Below the pieces are notes generated by a model. The model ran no database searches. It had not been told where the DNA came from and saw only the letters and a list, made by a program, of their open reading frames with translations. Positions 29,185 to 40,203 of a stretch of DNA of 64,000 nt are shown piece by piece. Each line of letters starts with the position of its first letter. Within the stretch, counting starts at the first letter, position 1. This DNA is from Clostridia bacterium UC5.1-1D2 (lineage in GTDB: Bacteria > Bacillota > Clostridia > Lachnospirales > Lachnospiraceae), in contig BBZN01000016.1 in NCBI GenBank assembly GCA_001304855.1, positions 1 through 64,000 on the forward strand, read 5' to 3'. A program made the position numbers and the translations under genes.

Positions 29185-29304
29185 ATTGCGTCCTTTATTT
29201 GCCACAAATTCACTTAACGTAGCCCGCTACGCTGCGCTCATTTGGGCCAAATCTCCCACAAAGTGGAACGCACATCTGACGGAACGCAATTTTCAGACAC
29301 GCTC
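29185..29304. repeat. palindromic dispersed repeat, copy B
   Basis: ATTGCGTCC at 29185-29193 faces GGAACGCAAT at 29281-29290. The centre has CGTAGCCCGCTACG, and the right end carries TTCAGACACGCTC as in copy A. Shared strings with copy A include TAGCCCGCTA, TCATTTGG, CACAAAGTG and ACGCACA. It sits between the GIY-YIG gene and the convergent trhA. Confidence 0.55.
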
Positions 29305-29331
29305 TAGGGCTTATATCTGTTTTTGGGAATA

Positions 29332-30003
29332 TTATGCTATGAACCGGTACATCATCACATAGTGGCAAAGGCTGCCGCCCATAACAAAGAGATGAAAGAT
29401 CTCATGGGAGCCGAAGTACTTGTGCCTGGAATTGAAGAAGGGAAGCTTCAGCGCATAGATAATACCGCCCAGGGTGTAGATAATGCCGCCTGCCAGAAGC
29501 CAGAGGAAGCCGGCCCTTGGCAGGGAGGCCATAATTTTTGTAAATGCCAGAATGCAGGCCCAGCCCATGGCAATATAGATGAGGGAGGAGAACCACTTGG
29601 GACAGGTAATCCAAAGTGCGTTGATAAGAATCCCAAGGATGGCCACACCCCATACCAGAGCCAGCAGGGACCATCCGGTCCGGTCCCCCAGAACAATCAT
29701 GCACACCGGTGTATAGGTGCCTGCAATGAGGATAAATATCATCATGTGATCCAGCTTACGCAGCATCTTATTGACCTCCGGAGAAATATCCAGGGTATGG
29801 TAGATGGTGCTGGCCGCATATAAGCCGATCATGCTGAGTATAAACACCGCCAAAGCGCCCAAATGGCTGTATCCTGAGTTTTGTCCTGCTTTAAGAAGCA
29901 GGGGAGTAGCGGCCAGAATAGCCAGAACAAGGGCGATAAAATGAGTGAGGGCGCTCCCTGGGTCCTTGACCCTGGTCAGCTTATTTTTAAGTTTTGCTGT
30001 CAT
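29332..30003 (-). CDS. trhA: hemolysin III family (PAQR) membrane protein
   Basis: This intact 223-residue protein has seven membrane helices and the PAQR/HlyIII metal-site motifs: ASTIYHTL in the first conserved loop (Ser and His), KLDHMMIFILIAGTYTP, and HEIFHLFVMGGSLCHY near the C terminus. YqfA/TrhA homologues modulate membrane energetics and lipid homeostasis; haemolysis is a historical name. It begins at 30003 on the minus strand after GGAGGC. It stands alone, convergent with the GIY-YIG gene and divergent from the pseudouridine synthase. Confidence 0.9.
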   Translation of the reverse strand: MTAKLKNKLTRVKDPGSALTHFIALVLAILAATPLLLKAGQNSGYSHLGALAVFILSMIGLYAASTIYHTLDISPEVNKMLRKLDHMMIFILIAGTYTPVCMIVLGDRTGWSLLALVWGVAILGILINALWITCPKWFSSLIYIAMGWACILAFTKIMASLPRAGFLWLLAGGIIYTLGGIIYALKLPFFNSRHKYFGSHEIFHLFVMGGSLCHYVMMYRFIA

Positions 30004-30211
30004 AAGTGTTTGCCTCCTTCCGGGAACTACAATATATTTACAAAACTTTCATATGTAGTTTTGATTACTATGTATGTTTGTAATATATACTATACACCTG
30101 GAAAGAAAAATATGCAAGTATTTTCAGAAAATGCTTTTGTAAACTGATTGGGCAAAACACGCCCCGTTGAATACAGATACCAAACCACCCCAGAGAATCA
30201 GGAGAAAACAT

Positions 30212-30976
30212 ATGATTTCAGTTATATATGAAGACAGAGACGTTATTGTAGTAAAAAAACCGGCCGGGCTGGAATCCCAGAGTTCCCGGAGATTTGCGCC
30301 GGATATGGTAAGCGAAATACGCCGTTATCTCAGCCAAAAGCGGGATATCCACAAGTTACCCACAGTCAGAAATGCCTCAGAACCGCCCTATGTGGGAGTT
30401 GTCCACAGGCTGGATAAGCCTGTGGGCGGAGTGATGGTCTACGGGAAAAACCAGAAAGCGGCTGCGTCGCTGTGCGCAGCGCTGCAGGAGGGGAAAATGA
30501 AAAAGTTTTATCTGGCCGTGGTTTGTGGAAAACTTGTGGATAAACAGGGCGCCTATGTGGACTATCTGCGCCAGGACAGGAAAAACAACACTTCCTGCAT
30601 TGTGGATAAGTCGGTGAAAGACAGTAAAAAAGGGGTCTTAAATTACAAGGTTCTGGAAGTTATCCACAGGGAGGAGCCGGAGGAAAAAATATACTCTCTA
30701 ATAGATATAGAGCTCCTCACAGGCCGGCACCACCAGATACGGGTACAGATGGCGGGACACGGAGCTCCGGTGTGGGGCGACAGCCGCTATGGAGAGCGGA
30801 TATCCACAAATGTGGAAAAAGAAAGCACATCCGGTGGATTATTATCCACAGGGCATTTGCCGCTTGCCCTGTGGGCTTACAGCCTGAAATTTCCACACCC
30901 TGCAACCGGTAAAATCTGTTCCTTTGAGCTTAAGCCCACCGGCGGGGCTTTTGACTGGTTTTCATCCCTTCGGTAA
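30212..30976 (+). CDS. RluA/RluD-family pseudouridine synthase
   Basis: This intact protein of about 254 residues isomerises uridine to pseudouridine in RNA. The catalytic motif is VVHRLDKPVGGVMVYGKN with the conserved Asp, followed by KFYLAVVCGKL and the later LLTGRHHQIRVQMAGHGAPVWGDSRYG block. There is no S4 domain at the N terminus, so it is the minimal RluA type, and the target (rRNA or tRNA) cannot be told. ATG 30212 follows AGGAGA; a farther in-frame start at 30167 lacks a ribosome binding site. Confidence 0.88.
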   Translation: MISVIYEDRDVIVVKKPAGLESQSSRRFAPDMVSEIRRYLSQKRDIHKLPTVRNASEPPYVGVVHRLDKPVGGVMVYGKNQKAAASLCAALQEGKMKKFYLAVVCGKLVDKQGAYVDYLRQDRKNNTSCIVDKSVKDSKKGVLNYKVLEVIHREEPEEKIYSLIDIELLTGRHHQIRVQMAGHGAPVWGDSRYGERISTNVEKESTSGGLLSTGHLPLALWAYSLKFPHPATGKICSFELKPTGGAFDWFSSLR

Positions 30977-31102
30977 ATGGGGAGAACGAAATATACCAAT
31001 CATGGCATCCTGCTGATATAAAAAGCTTAGTCCTGTAAAAGATGCATAAAAAAAGTGATATTTTTATATAACTTATAAACTAAAAAATAATTAATGGCCA
31101 AA

Positions 31103-31122
31103 AAAAGGACTCGTGTCCTTTT
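31103..31122 (+). terminator. hairpin between pseudouridine synthase and nucleoside operon
   Basis: AAAAGGAC (31103-31110) pairs with GTCCTTTT (31115-31122) with a 4-base loop, in an AT-rich 240-base gap. It can serve as a terminator for the upstream gene in either direction. No known riboswitch was recognised in the remaining leader (30977-31219). Confidence 0.5.
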
Positions 31123-31219
31123 GCAAAGTGCACATATGCTTTAATATTAACTACAGAGCTAAACGTAATTTTCAGGAACCCAACAAAGGAGTAAACTGTA
31201 GCGAAAGGAAGGTAGAGGT

Positions 31220-32752
31220 GTGGAATATGTAATTGAAATGAACCACATTACCAAGCAGTTTGGAAACTTCAAGGCTAACGACGATATCACCTTGAAAGTA
31301 AAAAAAGGAGAGATACACGCCCTGCTTGGTGAAAATGGGGCGGGAAAATCCACCCTCATGAGCGTCCTCTTCGGCCTGTACCAGCCGGAAGAGGGGGAAA
31401 TCCTCATGAACGGAAAGAAAGTGAAAATAAACAACCCCAATGATGCGAATGCCCTGGGGATTGGAATGGTACATCAGCATTTCAAATTGGTTCATAACTT
31501 TACGGTTCTGGAAAGCATTGTCCTGGGCAGAGAGACTACCAACATGGGGGTTCTGAGGATGGACGAAGCCAGGAAACGGGTGGTGGAGCTGAGTGAACGC
31601 TATAAGTTTAAGATTGATCCGGAAGCCTACATATCAGATATTACAGTGGGCATGCAGCAGAGGGTTGAAATCCTTAAAATGCTTTACTGCGACAATGAAA
31701 TTCTGATATTCGATGAACCTACGGCTGTCCTCACCCCTCAGGAAATAAGCGAGCTGATGAAGGTTATGAAGCAGCTGGTAAAGGAAGGGAAATCAATTAT
31801 TTTTATCACCCACAAGCTGAACGAGATTAAGGAAGTGGCGGACCGGTGCAGCGTCCTGCGAAAGGGGAAGTATATAGGCACCATCGACGTGGCGGAAACG
31901 TCCAAGGAGGCCATGTCCGAGATGATGGTGGGCAGGAAGGTGAACTTTATTGTTGAGAAGGAGGAGTTGGATCCCGGCAGCCCGGTACTGGAAGTGAAAA
32001 ATCTCACCATAAAGTCCAGGCATGGGGGAAAGGATTCGGTCAGGGATGTATCCTTCAAAGTGAAAAAGGGAGAAATCCTCTGCGTGGCGGGGATTGACGG
32101 AAACGGACAGTCCGAGCTGGTTTACGGTATCACGGGCCTGATGCCCATTGAGAAGGGGCAGATAATACTTAACGGAAAGGATATCACCAGGGAGTCCATC
32201 CGTCAGAAATGCCTGGACGGCGTGGCCCATATTCCGGAGGACCGCCACAGGCATGGCCTTGTTCTGGACTATACTCTGGAGGAAAACCTGGTGCTTCAGT
32301 CCTACTACAGGGATCGTTTTCAGAGACACGGGTTCCTGAAGTTCGACGCTATAAGAGAGTACGCTGAAATGCTCATTAACAAGTTTGACATCCGTTCCGG
32401 GCAAGGGGAAAAGAGCATTGTCCGAGGAATGTCCGGCGGCAACCAGCAAAAGGCAATCATAGCCAGGGAGCTGGACCGCAACCCTGAGATCGTTATTGCA
32501 GTGCAGCCGGTGCGAGGCCTGGATGTGGGAGCCATCGAATACATCCATAAACAGCTGATTGCACAGAGGGATGCAGGAAAGGCCGTATTGCTGATTTCCC
32601 TGGAATTGGACGAGGTCATGAATGTAAGCGACCGGATTCTGGTTATGTATGAAGGGGAGATTGTAGGCGATCTGGATCCAAAGGCAATTACGACAGAGGA
32701 GCTGGGCCTGTATATGGCCGGAGCCAAAAGGAGTGTAGGGGATGAGAGATAA
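31220..32752 (+). CDS. nupO: nucleoside ABC transporter ATP-binding protein
   Basis: This intact 510-residue double ABC ATPase belongs to the sugar/nucleoside importer class. The first half has Walker A GENGAGKSTL, signature VGMQQRVEILK and Walker B ILIFDEPTAVLTP. The second half has a degenerate Walker A (GIDGNGQSEL), signature MSGGNQQKAIIARE and IVIAVQPVRGLDVG in place of the usual D-E Walker B. This asymmetry is normal for the NupO/RbsA family. GTG 31220 gives MEYVIEMNHITKQFG. It opens an operon with two permeases and a BMP lipoprotein, followed by nucleoside phosphorylases and deaminases, which points strongly to nucleosides as the substrate. Confidence 0.9.
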   Translation: MEYVIEMNHITKQFGNFKANDDITLKVKKGEIHALLGENGAGKSTLMSVLFGLYQPEEGEILMNGKKVKINNPNDANALGIGMVHQHFKLVHNFTVLESIVLGRETTNMGVLRMDEARKRVVELSERYKFKIDPEAYISDITVGMQQRVEILKMLYCDNEILIFDEPTAVLTPQEISELMKVMKQLVKEGKSIIFITHKLNEIKEVADRCSVLRKGKYIGTIDVAETSKEAMSEMMVGRKVNFIVEKEELDPGSPVLEVKNLTIKSRHGGKDSVRDVSFKVKKGEILCVAGIDGNGQSELVYGITGLMPIEKGQIILNGKDITRESIRQKCLDGVAHIPEDRHRHGLVLDYTLEENLVLQSYYRDRFQRHGFLKFDAIREYAEMLINKFDIRSGQGEKSIVRGMSGGNQQKAIIARELDRNPEIVIAVQPVRGLDVGAIEYIHKQLIAQRDAGKAVLLISLELDEVMNVSDRILVMYEGEIVGDLDPKAITTEELGLYMAGAKRSVGDER

Positions 32753-33901
32753 ATGTAGGAATCTGTTTCAGGGCGAGGGGATTGTAAATTTCAGCTCCTC
32801 CATTCTCGCAATTATCTGCGGACTTTTATTCGGGCTGATTATCCTCCTGGCCAGTAATCCGGGACAGGCGTATAACGGATTTATGATGGTCCTTCAGGGA
32901 GGATTCACAGACGGCATACAGGGAATCGGCAGATGCTGTATCTGGCGACCCCGATTATCATGACAGGACTTTCCGTGGGTTTTGCATTTAAGACGGGGCT
33001 TTTTAACATAGGAGCCTCAGGCCAGTTTACGGCGGGAGCTTTTGCCGCAGTTTTTGTAGGCGTCAAATTCACCTTTCTGCCTCCCGGAATCCACTGTCTT
33101 GCAGCGCTGCTTGCGGCCCTTCTGGCAGGCGCTCTCTGGGGATGTGTGCCGGGATTTCTGAAAGCCTTTTTTAATGTTAATGAGGTGATAGCCTCAATTA
33201 TGATGAATTACATCGGCATGTATCTTGTAAACATGCTGATTCAGAAAACGGTCTATGACCAGGTTAAGAACCAGACGCTTCCGGTAGCTCCCGGGGCAAA
33301 CCTTCCAAAGGCAGGTCTGGACAAGCTTTTTCCGGGAACCAATATCAACGTGGGTATTCTGATCGCGATCCTGTTTGTAGTTCTGATCTATATTATACTG
33401 AACAAAACCACTTTCGGATACGAGTTGAAGGCCTGCGGCAAGAACCCGGACGCCAGTAAATATGCAGGAATTAATGAGAAGCGCAACATTGTGATGTCAA
33501 TGGTCATTGCAGGAGCCCTCTCAGGCATAGGAGGAGCCCTCCTCTATCTGGCAAATTCAGGTAAATACATTCAGGTGCTGGATGTGATTGCCCCTGAGGG
33601 ATTTTCCGGTATATCCGTTGCTCTGCTGGGCCTTTCCAATCCCATCGGAATACTGTTTGCAGGGCTGTTTATCGGACATATCACAGTAGGCGGATACAAT
33701 ATGCAGCTTTTTGATTTTGTGCCTGAGGTAATAGACATTATCATCGCGGCTATTATCTATTGCGGCGCCCTGTCGCTGCTGTTCAGAACGCTGATTTACA
33801 GGTTCAGGATGCGCAGAACCAAGAAAGCCGCTGCACTGGCAGAGGCGGAAGTCCCAGGGAAGGGATCCGCAGATAAGCCGGGAGAGGAGGGGACGTCATG
33901 A
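32742..33901 (+). CDS. nupP: nucleoside ABC transporter permease (frameshifted)
   Basis: This polytopic permease of the BPD_transp_2 (RbsC/NupP) type has about nine helices. Conserved pieces are KTGLFNIGASGQF, NVNEVIASIMMNYI, ACGKNPDASKYAGI and PEGFSGISVALLG. One C is missing near 32934 (GGCAG for GGCCAG); repair joins the first ~64 residues to GQMLYLATPIIMTGLSVGFAF. Repaired length is about 387 residues. It overlaps the ATPase gene by 11 bases and the next permease by 4 bases (ATGA). The C-terminal tail is charged and proline-rich. Confidence 0.88.
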
Positions 33902-34850
33902 GCGTATTGTATTTCGTTGTCCAGCAGACTATGTACTTTGCCATTCCGCTTCTTATAGTGGCTATCGGCGCAATGTATTCGGAGCGAAGCGGTGTTATCA
34001 ATATTGCCTGGAAGGAATCATGATCATGGGCGCTTTTACAGGCATCTTCTTTATCAATATTTTTCAGGACAGAATGAGCGGACAGGGCCTGCTGTTATTG
34101 ACAATACTGGTGGTAGGCGTGGCCGGCGGGCTGTTTTCCCTGCTCCACGCATTTGCCGCCATCAACATGAAGGCGGATCAGACCATCAGCGGTACGGCCC
34201 TCAACATGTTCGCCCCTGCCTTTGCGATCTTTACGGCGCGGATGATTCAGGGAGTGCAGCAGGTCCAGTTTAATGACACATTTCATATTAATAAAGTTCC
34301 GGTACTTGGTGATATACCGGTGATTGGGGACCTTTTCTTTAAAAACTGTTATATTACCACCTACCTTGGGATTCTGATTTATATTGTGGCGGCCTTTGTG
34401 ATCAAACGCACAAGGTTCGGGCTTCGGCTCCGGGCCTGCGGCGAACATCCCGGCGCGGCTGATTCCGTAGGCGTAAACGTTGTAAAAATCCGCTATGCAG
34501 GAGTTATCATCTCCGGTGTGCTGGGCGGAATCGGAGGCCTGGTATTCGTTATTCCCACCTCCACCAATTTTAACGCAAGTGTGGCGGGCTACGGCTTCCT
34601 GGCAATTGCAGTTTTGATTTTCGGGCAGTGGAGGAGCAATAAAATACTGATGGCAGCATTTTTCTTCGGCGTTATGAAAACCCTGGCCAGCGCTTATTCC
34701 GCCATACCGGTTTTGAAGTCGCTGCCGATACCTAATGAGGTATACAAGATGATTCCCTATATCGCCACCCTGATCGTTCTGGCATTCCTGTCTAAGACCT
34801 CTCAGGCTCCAAGGGCGGAAGGAATCCCATATGATAAGAGCAGCAGGTAA
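33898..34850 (+). CDS. nupQ: nucleoside ABC transporter permease (frameshifted)
   Basis: This second permease of the heterodimer starts MSVLYFVVQQTMYFAIPLLIVAIGAMYSERSGVINIG. One G is missing near 34008 (ATTGCC for ATTGGCC), after which the frame continues GLEGIMIMGAFTGIFF, the family's E-G-M-x-L-x-G-A region. Later motifs are NMKADQTISGTALNM and RACGEHPGAADSVGV. Length is about 318 residues with some nine helices. NupQ-type permeases pair with NupP. It is followed by a 54-base gap and the lipoprotein gene. Confidence 0.88.
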
Positions 34851-34904
34851 ACAAAATCAAAAAATACAGTTACTAATAAAGAGACAAATAAAGGAGGAAG
34901 TAAA

Positions 34905-36047
34905 ATGAAAAAACGTATTTTAAGCTTGGTGCTGGCGGCAGCTATGGTGACAGGCCTTGGAGGCTGCGTACAGAAGCCGGGGGCAGACAGCAAAGCAGAT
35001 TCAGGCAGCGCCCAGGCTGCCGCTGAGAGCAGCGGGGAGGCGGCCGGTTCCCAGGAGGGATATGAGCTGGCCCTGATTACAGATGTGGGAACTATCGACG
35101 ACAAATCCTTTAACCAGGGATCCTGGGAGGGCCTGGAGCGGTACGCAAAGGACAACAATCTGACCTCCAAATACTACAAACCCAATGAGAAGTCGGATGA
35201 GGCATGCATTAATTCCATCAATCTGGCTGTTAAAGGCGGAGCGAAGGTGATTGTGACGCCTGGTTTCCTGTTTGAAGTTCCTATCTATGAGTCCCAGTCA
35301 AAGTATCCTGACGTACATTTTATTATCATCGATGCGGCTCCCACCTCCGGCGGTGAGGTAAAAATTGATTCCAATGTAATGTCTATCTTCTACGCAGAGG
35401 AGCAGGCCGGATACCTGGCCGGTTATGCGGCGGTAACCGAGGGATATACACAGTTAGGCTTTATGGGAGGCATCGCAGTTCCTGCTGTTATCCGCTACGG
35501 ATACGGCTTCATACAGGGCGCTGACGCGGCTGCCATGGATATGGGCCTGGAGCCGGGAACCGTGTCTGTGAAATACACCTATGTGGGAAATTTCGACGCT
35601 TCGCCGGAGAACAATGCAAAAGCGGCGGCCTGGTATAATGAGGGAACCGAATGCATCTTCGCCTGCGGCGGCGGCGTGGGCAACTCGGTTATGAAAGCTG
35701 CAGAGGCGGCAGACAAGGCGGTAATCGGTGTTGACGTGGACCAGTCTTCCGAGTCCGAGACGGTTATCACTTCCGCCATGAAGAATCTGGGCGACTCCGT
35801 CTATGATGCGATCGACGGCTACTATAAGGGCAGCTTTGAGGGCGGCAAGTCTGTGACTCTGGATGCAAAGGAAAACGGCATTATGCTTCCGATGGAGACA
35901 TCCAAGTTCAAGGTGTTTAACCAGGAAAAATACGACGAGCTTTACAGCGCCATGAAGGAGGGAACCATCGAGATTGCCAATGACACAGTAGCGGCGGAGG
36001 CTACCGGCGTTCCTACAGAGGTAGTGAAGGTTGATTTAATTAAGTAA
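34905..36047 (+). CDS. nupN: BMP-family nucleoside-binding lipoprotein
   Basis: This intact 380-residue substrate-binding lipoprotein has signal peptide MKKRILSLVLAAAMVTGLGGC with lipobox LGGC (Cys 21), then a low-complexity Ala/Ser spacer. The BMP domain follows: ALITDVGTIDDKSFNQGSW, VITPGF-like VIVTPGFLFE, and VIGVDVDQSSES. PnrA/BmpA/Med family members bind purine or pyrimidine nucleosides. AAAGGAGG precedes ATG 34905. It is the external receptor for the importer encoded just upstream. Confidence 0.9.
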   Translation: MKKRILSLVLAAAMVTGLGGCVQKPGADSKADSGSAQAAAESSGEAAGSQEGYELALITDVGTIDDKSFNQGSWEGLERYAKDNNLTSKYYKPNEKSDEACINSINLAVKGGAKVIVTPGFLFEVPIYESQSKYPDVHFIIIDAAPTSGGEVKIDSNVMSIFYAEEQAGYLAGYAAVTEGYTQLGFMGGIAVPAVIRYGYGFIQGADAAAMDMGLEPGTVSVKYTYVGNFDASPENNAKAAAWYNEGTECIFACGGGVGNSVMKAAEAADKAVIGVDVDQSSESETVITSAMKNLGDSVYDAIDGYYKGSFEGGKSVTLDAKENGIMLPMETSKFKVFNQEKYDELYSAMKEGTIEIANDTVAAEATGVPTEVVKVDLIK

Positions 36048-36080
36048 TAAACGTACAATGGGAACAGGAGGACGTCAGCC

Positions 36081-36805
36081 ATGGATATGAGCAGTTTATA
36101 CAGCGTATTGCCTTTTCTGAACGAGCTGGATAAAGAACGGAGACAGCAGTTTGAGGAATATTTCCGCAGCGCTCCGGCATGGCTGATGGACTCCTTCCGC
36201 ATTGTGAATATGGATAAGGATGTAATATTTGTCAAAGAAAATGCACCTGCAGATGCCGTATTCTTTATCGGGAAGGGCGTAATAAAGGCGGTTGACTACC
36301 GTATCTATGGAATTGCATTCGACTTTATGCGCTTTGAAGGCCTATACGCCATGGGCGGGATGGAGGTGGTGATGGATTTAGATACATACAAGACCACACT
36401 CCAGACAGTAACCCCATGCACCTTCGTTAAAATTCCCAGGGAAAAGTTTGCAGAATGGCTCAGCACCGATATCCGGGCTCTGAAGCAGGAGGCGAAGATG
36501 ATAGGCGAATATCTGCTGGAACAGGGCAGAAGCAGCAGGGCCTATCTCTTTCTCCAGGGCGCGGACCGCCTGGCGCTGGTTTTCATGGATATGTACAAAA
36601 AATATTCAAAGAACGGCCTGCTTTTGGTAGACAGCACGAGACAGGCGCTGTCGGATGCATCTGGCCTCTGCGTGAAACCGTGAACCGCGCCGTGAAGAAA
36701 TTTGAAAATGATGGATGGATTTCACGTCAGGGCAGCAAAATAACCATAAACGCAGAACAGTATGAGACTATAAACGCATTTTTATCCAAAATCATCGAGC
36801 AATAG
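36081..36805 (+). CDS. Crp/Fnr-family transcriptional regulator (frameshifted)
   Basis: An N-terminal cyclic-nucleotide-binding-like beta barrel (residues ~15-130: IVNMDKDVIFVKENAPADAVFFIGKGVIKAV) precedes a dimer helix and a C-terminal winged helix with SGLCRETVNRAVKKFENDGWIS. The barrel lacks the canonical cAMP phosphate cassette RAA-type motif, and no Fnr-type cysteine cluster is seen. One C is missing near 36672 (TGCGT for TGCCGT), exactly in the recognition helix. Repaired length is about 242 residues. Its place inside the nucleoside cluster suggests it senses a nucleoside-derived signal, which is inference. Confidence 0.78.
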
Positions 36806-36832
36806 ATTATCAGGAAGGATGGGAGAGAGACA

Positions 36833-38106
<1,274 letters not shown>

Positions 38107-38110
<4 letters not shown>

Positions 38111-39092
38111 TGGAGGATTATAAGATAAACCCTGAACTGGAACAAATGCCGAAACTGGAGCTCCATTGCCACCTGGACGGTTCATTGTCCAGGGGCTGTA
38201 TCGAAGGGCTTCTCGGCAGGGAGGTGGCTCCCTCTCTGCTGGAGGCTGATCCGCAGTGCGCCAGTCTGGCCCAGTACCTGGAGAAATTTGATATACCCCT
38301 TCAATGCCTGAGTACGGAGGAAGGCTGAAGGCCGGATCCTACGATTTTATGCGCACTGTCTCCGGGGAGCATGTGGTGTATGCGGAGGTCAGATTTGCCC
38401 CCCTTTTATCGGTTTATGAGAATATGGACTGCCGCGCCGTAATAGAATCTGTTCTGGAGGGCCTGGAGAAGGGAAGGGAGGACTTCGGCACAGACTTCGG
38501 GGTGATTGTCTGCGCCATGCGTCACATGTCTCTGGAGGAGAACCTTGAAATGCTGAAGGTTTCAAGGGAATTCCTGGGCTCCGGCGTGTGCGCCGCGGAT
38601 TTGGCGGGCAACGAGGCCGCATTTCCTATGAGCATCTTCGGGCCCCTCTTTGCCCAGGTGAAAAAGTGGGAGATGCCCTTCACTATCCATGCAGGAGAAT
38701 GCGGGGATGCAGGCAATATTGCAGACGCCATATCCTGCGGAGCCGGCAGGATTGGCCATGGAATAGCCATGAGCGGACATCCGGATCTCATAGAGCTCTG
38801 CCGGAACCGGCATACCGGCATTGAAATGTGTCCCATAAGTAATATGCAGACAAAAGCAGTTCAGGATATCAGGTTATATCCGATGAAAGAATATCTGGAG
38901 AAGGGGCTTCTTGTGACGGTGAATACAGACAACCGTACAGTCAGCAATACCTCTTTAAAAAAAGAGATTGGATTTATACAAAAACACTTCGGAATTACCC
39001 GGGAAGAGGTACTGGTGATGATGAGAAATGCGGCGGAAGCTGCATTTGCTTCAGACAGCATGAAGCACAGGCTGCTTCAGATTTTTAAATAA
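38107..39092 (+). CDS. add: adenosine deaminase (frameshifted)
   Basis: This TIM-barrel deaminase has metal-binding LELHCHLDGSL at the N terminus, FTIHAGECGD with the metal-binding His and the catalytic His-Glu region, GHGIAM, EMCPISNMQT and VTVNTDNRTVSNT. The last motif shows TDN where the classic enzyme has TDDP, an allowed but notable variant; it could also reflect a related aminohydrolase specificity. One C is missing near 38325 (GGCTG for GGCCTG), creating an early stop after STEEG. Repaired length is about 329 residues. Confidence 0.85.
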
Positions 39093-39127
39093 GAGCCTGA
39101 CTGGTTGGCAAAAAGGAGAGAGTTATC

Positions 39128-39907
39128 ATGCAGAATTATTCTGGTGAAGTAGGATTGCAGTATCATTTACAAATTAGAAAGGGCGACGTGGGCCGCTATG
39201 TTATTATGCCGGGAGATCCCAAGCGCTGTGAGAAAATAGCCGGGCACTTTGACAATGCAAAGCTGGTGGCCGACAGCAGGGAATATATCACCTATACCGG
39301 TTTTCTGGACGGAGAAAAGGTCAGCGTTACATCCACCGGCATAGGAGGCCCCTCAGCTTCCATTGCAATGGAGGAGCTGGTCCTCTGCGGGGCCGATACA
39401 TTTATACGTGTGGGAACCTGCGGCGGCATCGATCTGGATGTAAAGGGCGGGGATATCGTAGTAGCTACGGGGGCCATACGAATGGAGGGCACCAGCAGGG
39501 AGTACGCCCCCATTGAATTTCCTGCGGTAGCTGATTTAGATGTGACCAACGCCCTGGTTGCATCCGCAAAAGCCCTTGGTTACACGTATCATGCAGGGGT
39601 TGTCCAGTGTAAAGACGCATTTTACGGACAGCACGAACCACAGAGAATGCCTGTAAGCTATGAACTTTTAAACAAGTGGGAAGCGTGGAAACGCCTGGGG
39701 TGCAAGGCGTCCGAGATGGAATCGGCGGCTCTGTTTGTTGCGGCGAGCCATCTGCGGGTGCGCTGCGGTTCCGCCTTTCTGGTGGTGGGAAACCAGGAGC
39801 GCCAGGAGGCCGGTATGGATAACCCCATTGTCCATGACACAGAATCAGCTATTAAAGTGGCTGTGGAGGCCATCCGAGGTCTGATTAAGGAGGGCAGAGG
39901 GGAATGA
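39128..39907 (+). CDS. udp: uridine phosphorylase
   Basis: This intact 259-residue NP-1 family phosphorylase splits uridine (and deoxyuridine) into uracil and ribose-1-phosphate. Key motifs: [15 protein letters not shown] for phosphate binding, [38 protein letters not shown] for uracil recognition and [15 protein letters not shown] for ribose binding. AAAAGGAGAG precedes ATG 39128. It follows add by 35 bases and precedes a gap with a large nested palindrome. Confidence 0.92.
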   Translation: MQNYSGEVGLQYHLQIRKGDVGRYVIMPGDPKRCEKIAGHFDNAKLVADSREYITYTGFLDGEKVSVTSTGIGGPSASIAMEELVLCGADTFIRVGTCGGIDLDVKGGDIVVATGAIRMEGTSREYAPIEFPAVADLDVTNALVASAKALGYTYHAGVVQCKDAFYGQHEPQRMPVSYELLNKWEAWKRLGCKASEMESAALFVAASHLRVRCGSAFLVVGNQERQEAGMDNPIVHDTESAIKVAVEAIRGLIKEGRGE

Positions 39908-40028
39908 CAGCCCTCTGTTGAGAGCCTTCCTGGCCATCTGTCAGCGTCCCCGCTGCCCCGGGGAAAGAATTGCCCCGGGGCAGGGGATTGGCCCGAAAGG
40001 AAGCCGGAAGAATGATAGAATGTACTCT

Positions 40029-40171
40029 GGGAATCTCTCCCGCAGTTGCCTTCAGGGCTGATTTTGCCAGCCGCACACAAATTTAACCAACGTACGCGCC
40101 GCGTACGCCTCATAAATTTGTCCACAGCTGACAAAAAATCATCTGGCAAAATCAGGCACAAAGAGATTCCC
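40029..40171. repeat. four-tier nested palindrome
   Basis: Four pairs of inverted arms are nested: GGGAATCTCT (40029-40038) with 40162-40171; TGATTTTGCCAG (40059-40070) with 40143-40154; CAAATTTA (40078-40085) with 40113-40120; and CGTACGCG (40091-40098) with 40100-40107. All arms are perfect. Three tiers centre at 40099-40100 and one at 40106.5. The 296-base gap between udp and deoC holds nothing else recognisable apart from a GCCCCGGGG-rich inverted pair near 39953-39982. Confidence 0.7.
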
Positions 40172-40203
40172 GGCGTACAGTTAGAAAGAACAGGAGAATG
40201 ATA

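Noticed and set aside
30977-31219. Purine riboswitch before the nucleoside transporter
   Set aside because: The expected conserved loops and three-way junction sequences were not found; only an AT-rich leader and a short hairpin are visible.
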